Shown here: in pieces, positions 31,757-32,117 of the stretch | Numbering within the stretch: the first letter of the stretch is position 1 | How the letters are laid out: each line of letters opens with the position of its first letter | Source of the DNA: Pseudomonadota bacterium | GTDB lineage: Bacteria > Pseudomonadota > Gammaproteobacteria > Steroidobacterales > Steroidobacteraceae | DNA length: 32,117 nt | Direction: 5' to 3' | NCBI GenBank assembly: GCA_025355105.1 | Contig: JANYAE010000088.1 | Span: forward strand, 1-32,117 | Notes under the pieces: generated by a model | The model's input: the letters and a program-made list of their open reading frames with translations, nothing else | The model's database searches: none | Told to the model about the DNA's origin: nothing | Position numbers and translations under genes: made by a program

Positions 31757-32117
31757 ATGACGACCATTTACGTAGGCAACCTGCCGTTCTCCGCGACTGA
31801 AGATGAAGTCCGCCAGCTGTTCGAGAAGCACGGCAAGGTCGAGTCGGTAAAGCTCATCAATGATCGGGAGACCGGGCGTCCGCGCGGCTTCGGCTTCGTC
31901 GAGATGGCGAGTTCCGACGCGCAGAACGCCATCCAGCAGACGAACGGCTTCAACATGGGTGGACGTCCGTTGCGCGTGAACGAAGCGCAGGAGCGTCCGC
32001 GCGGTCCGCGTCCCGGCGGCGGCGCCGGCTTCGGCGGCCCTCGCGGCGGCGGCGGCGGCGGCGGCGGCTACGGCGGCGGTGGTGGCGGCGGCGGCGGCGG
32101 CTACGGCGGCGGTGGTG
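31757..32117 (+). CDS. RRM RNA-binding protein, glycine-rich (partial, 3' end missing)
   Basis: The window ends after 120 codons. Residues 1-78 form one RNA recognition motif: RNP2 IYVGNLPF (4-11), KLINDRETGRPRGFGFVEM with RNP1 RGFGFVEM (43-50), and PLRVNEA closing the fold. A Gly-rich tail with Tyr begins near residue 84 and continues past the edge. This is the bacterial Rbp/GRP-like family, which binds RNA and is often induced by cold. ATG 31757 has a GAGTGAG-type purine stretch about 9 bases upstream. The tail DNA contains a near-exact tandem repeat of about 35 bases (from about 32050), prone to length change. Confidence 0.92.
   Translation, partial: MTTIYVGNLPFSATEDEVRQLFEKHGKVESVKLINDRETGRPRGFGFVEMASSDAQNAIQQTNGFNMGGRPLRVNEAQERPRGPRPGGGAGFGGPRGGGGGGGGYGGGGGGGGGGYGGGG
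32045..32117 (+). repeat. GGC/GGT repeat encoding the glycine-rich tail
   Basis: Runs of GGC and GGT with interspersed TAC codons. A unit of poly-GGC, TAC, GGCGGCGGTGGT appears twice before the window ends. It encodes Gly tracts separated by Tyr and could vary in copy number between strains. Confidence 0.75.

Overview
The window is a very GC-rich (roughly 70%), densely packed stretch of ordinary bacterial chromosome. The gene set points to a high-GC gammaproteobacterium: a full-length PlsB acyltransferase, GreB, SpeA, homospermidine synthase, LemA/TPM proteins and a DUF1302/DUF1329/RND cassette. Something near Nevskiales, Steroidobacterales or Xanthomonadales would fit, but that placement is inference from gene content. 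I see no rRNA or tRNA gene, CRISPR array, insertion sequence or integrase.

Layout. (1) 1-7108, minus strand: an envelope cassette read DUF1302 beta-barrel, DUF1329 periplasmic protein, intrinsic terminator, Ycf48-like propeller, MMPL-type RND exporter, then a new exported protein cut by the window edge. (2) 7353-11262, minus strand: a compact run of MGMT-like protein (PWHRV, not PCHRV), alpha/beta hydrolase, small lipoprotein, GIY-YIG protein and plsB. The last three are chained by GTGA stop/start overlaps. (3) 11367-16777, plus strand: a patatin/NTE-type phospholipase with a cyclic-nucleotide-binding domain, coupled through TGATG to a fused HyuA-HyuB (5-oxoprolinase-type) enzyme. (4) 16784-19837, minus strand: a solitary phage-tail-sheath-like gene, a 48-codon small ORF overlapping the gene before it, and a GT4 glycosyltransferase. 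(5) 19838-21715: a 473-bp intergenic region with a strong orphan plus-strand terminator, then a frameshifted serine beta-lactamase-like gene. (6) 21749-25784, minus strand: methyltransferase, LemA lipoprotein, two TPM-domain proteins and an L,D-transpeptidase lipoprotein. (7) 25885-26749: a 64-residue conserved-looking protein with a strong terminator, divergent from greB. (8) 26760-31274: homospermidine synthase, divergent from a mercaptopyruvate-type sulfurtransferase and speA. (9) 31275-32117: a long, less GC-rich leader followed by the start of a glycine-rich RRM protein.

How the genes work together. SpeA (arginine to agmatine) and homospermidine synthase (putrescine to homospermidine) suggest a homospermidine polyamine route; the steps between them are not in this window. 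The DUF1302/DUF1329/Ycf48/RND set has one predicted component in each envelope layer, as expected for movement of a hydrophobic substrate between membranes; the substrate is unknown. Several genes share a promoter-like core, GCTAnnnT followed by a GC-rich discriminator.

The items most worth a second look are the envelope cassette with its internal terminator, the orphan tail sheath with a palindrome at its promoter, the orphan terminator at 20146-20177, the frameshifted beta-lactamase-like gene, the overlapping small ORF at 18495-18641, and the recurring promoter core.
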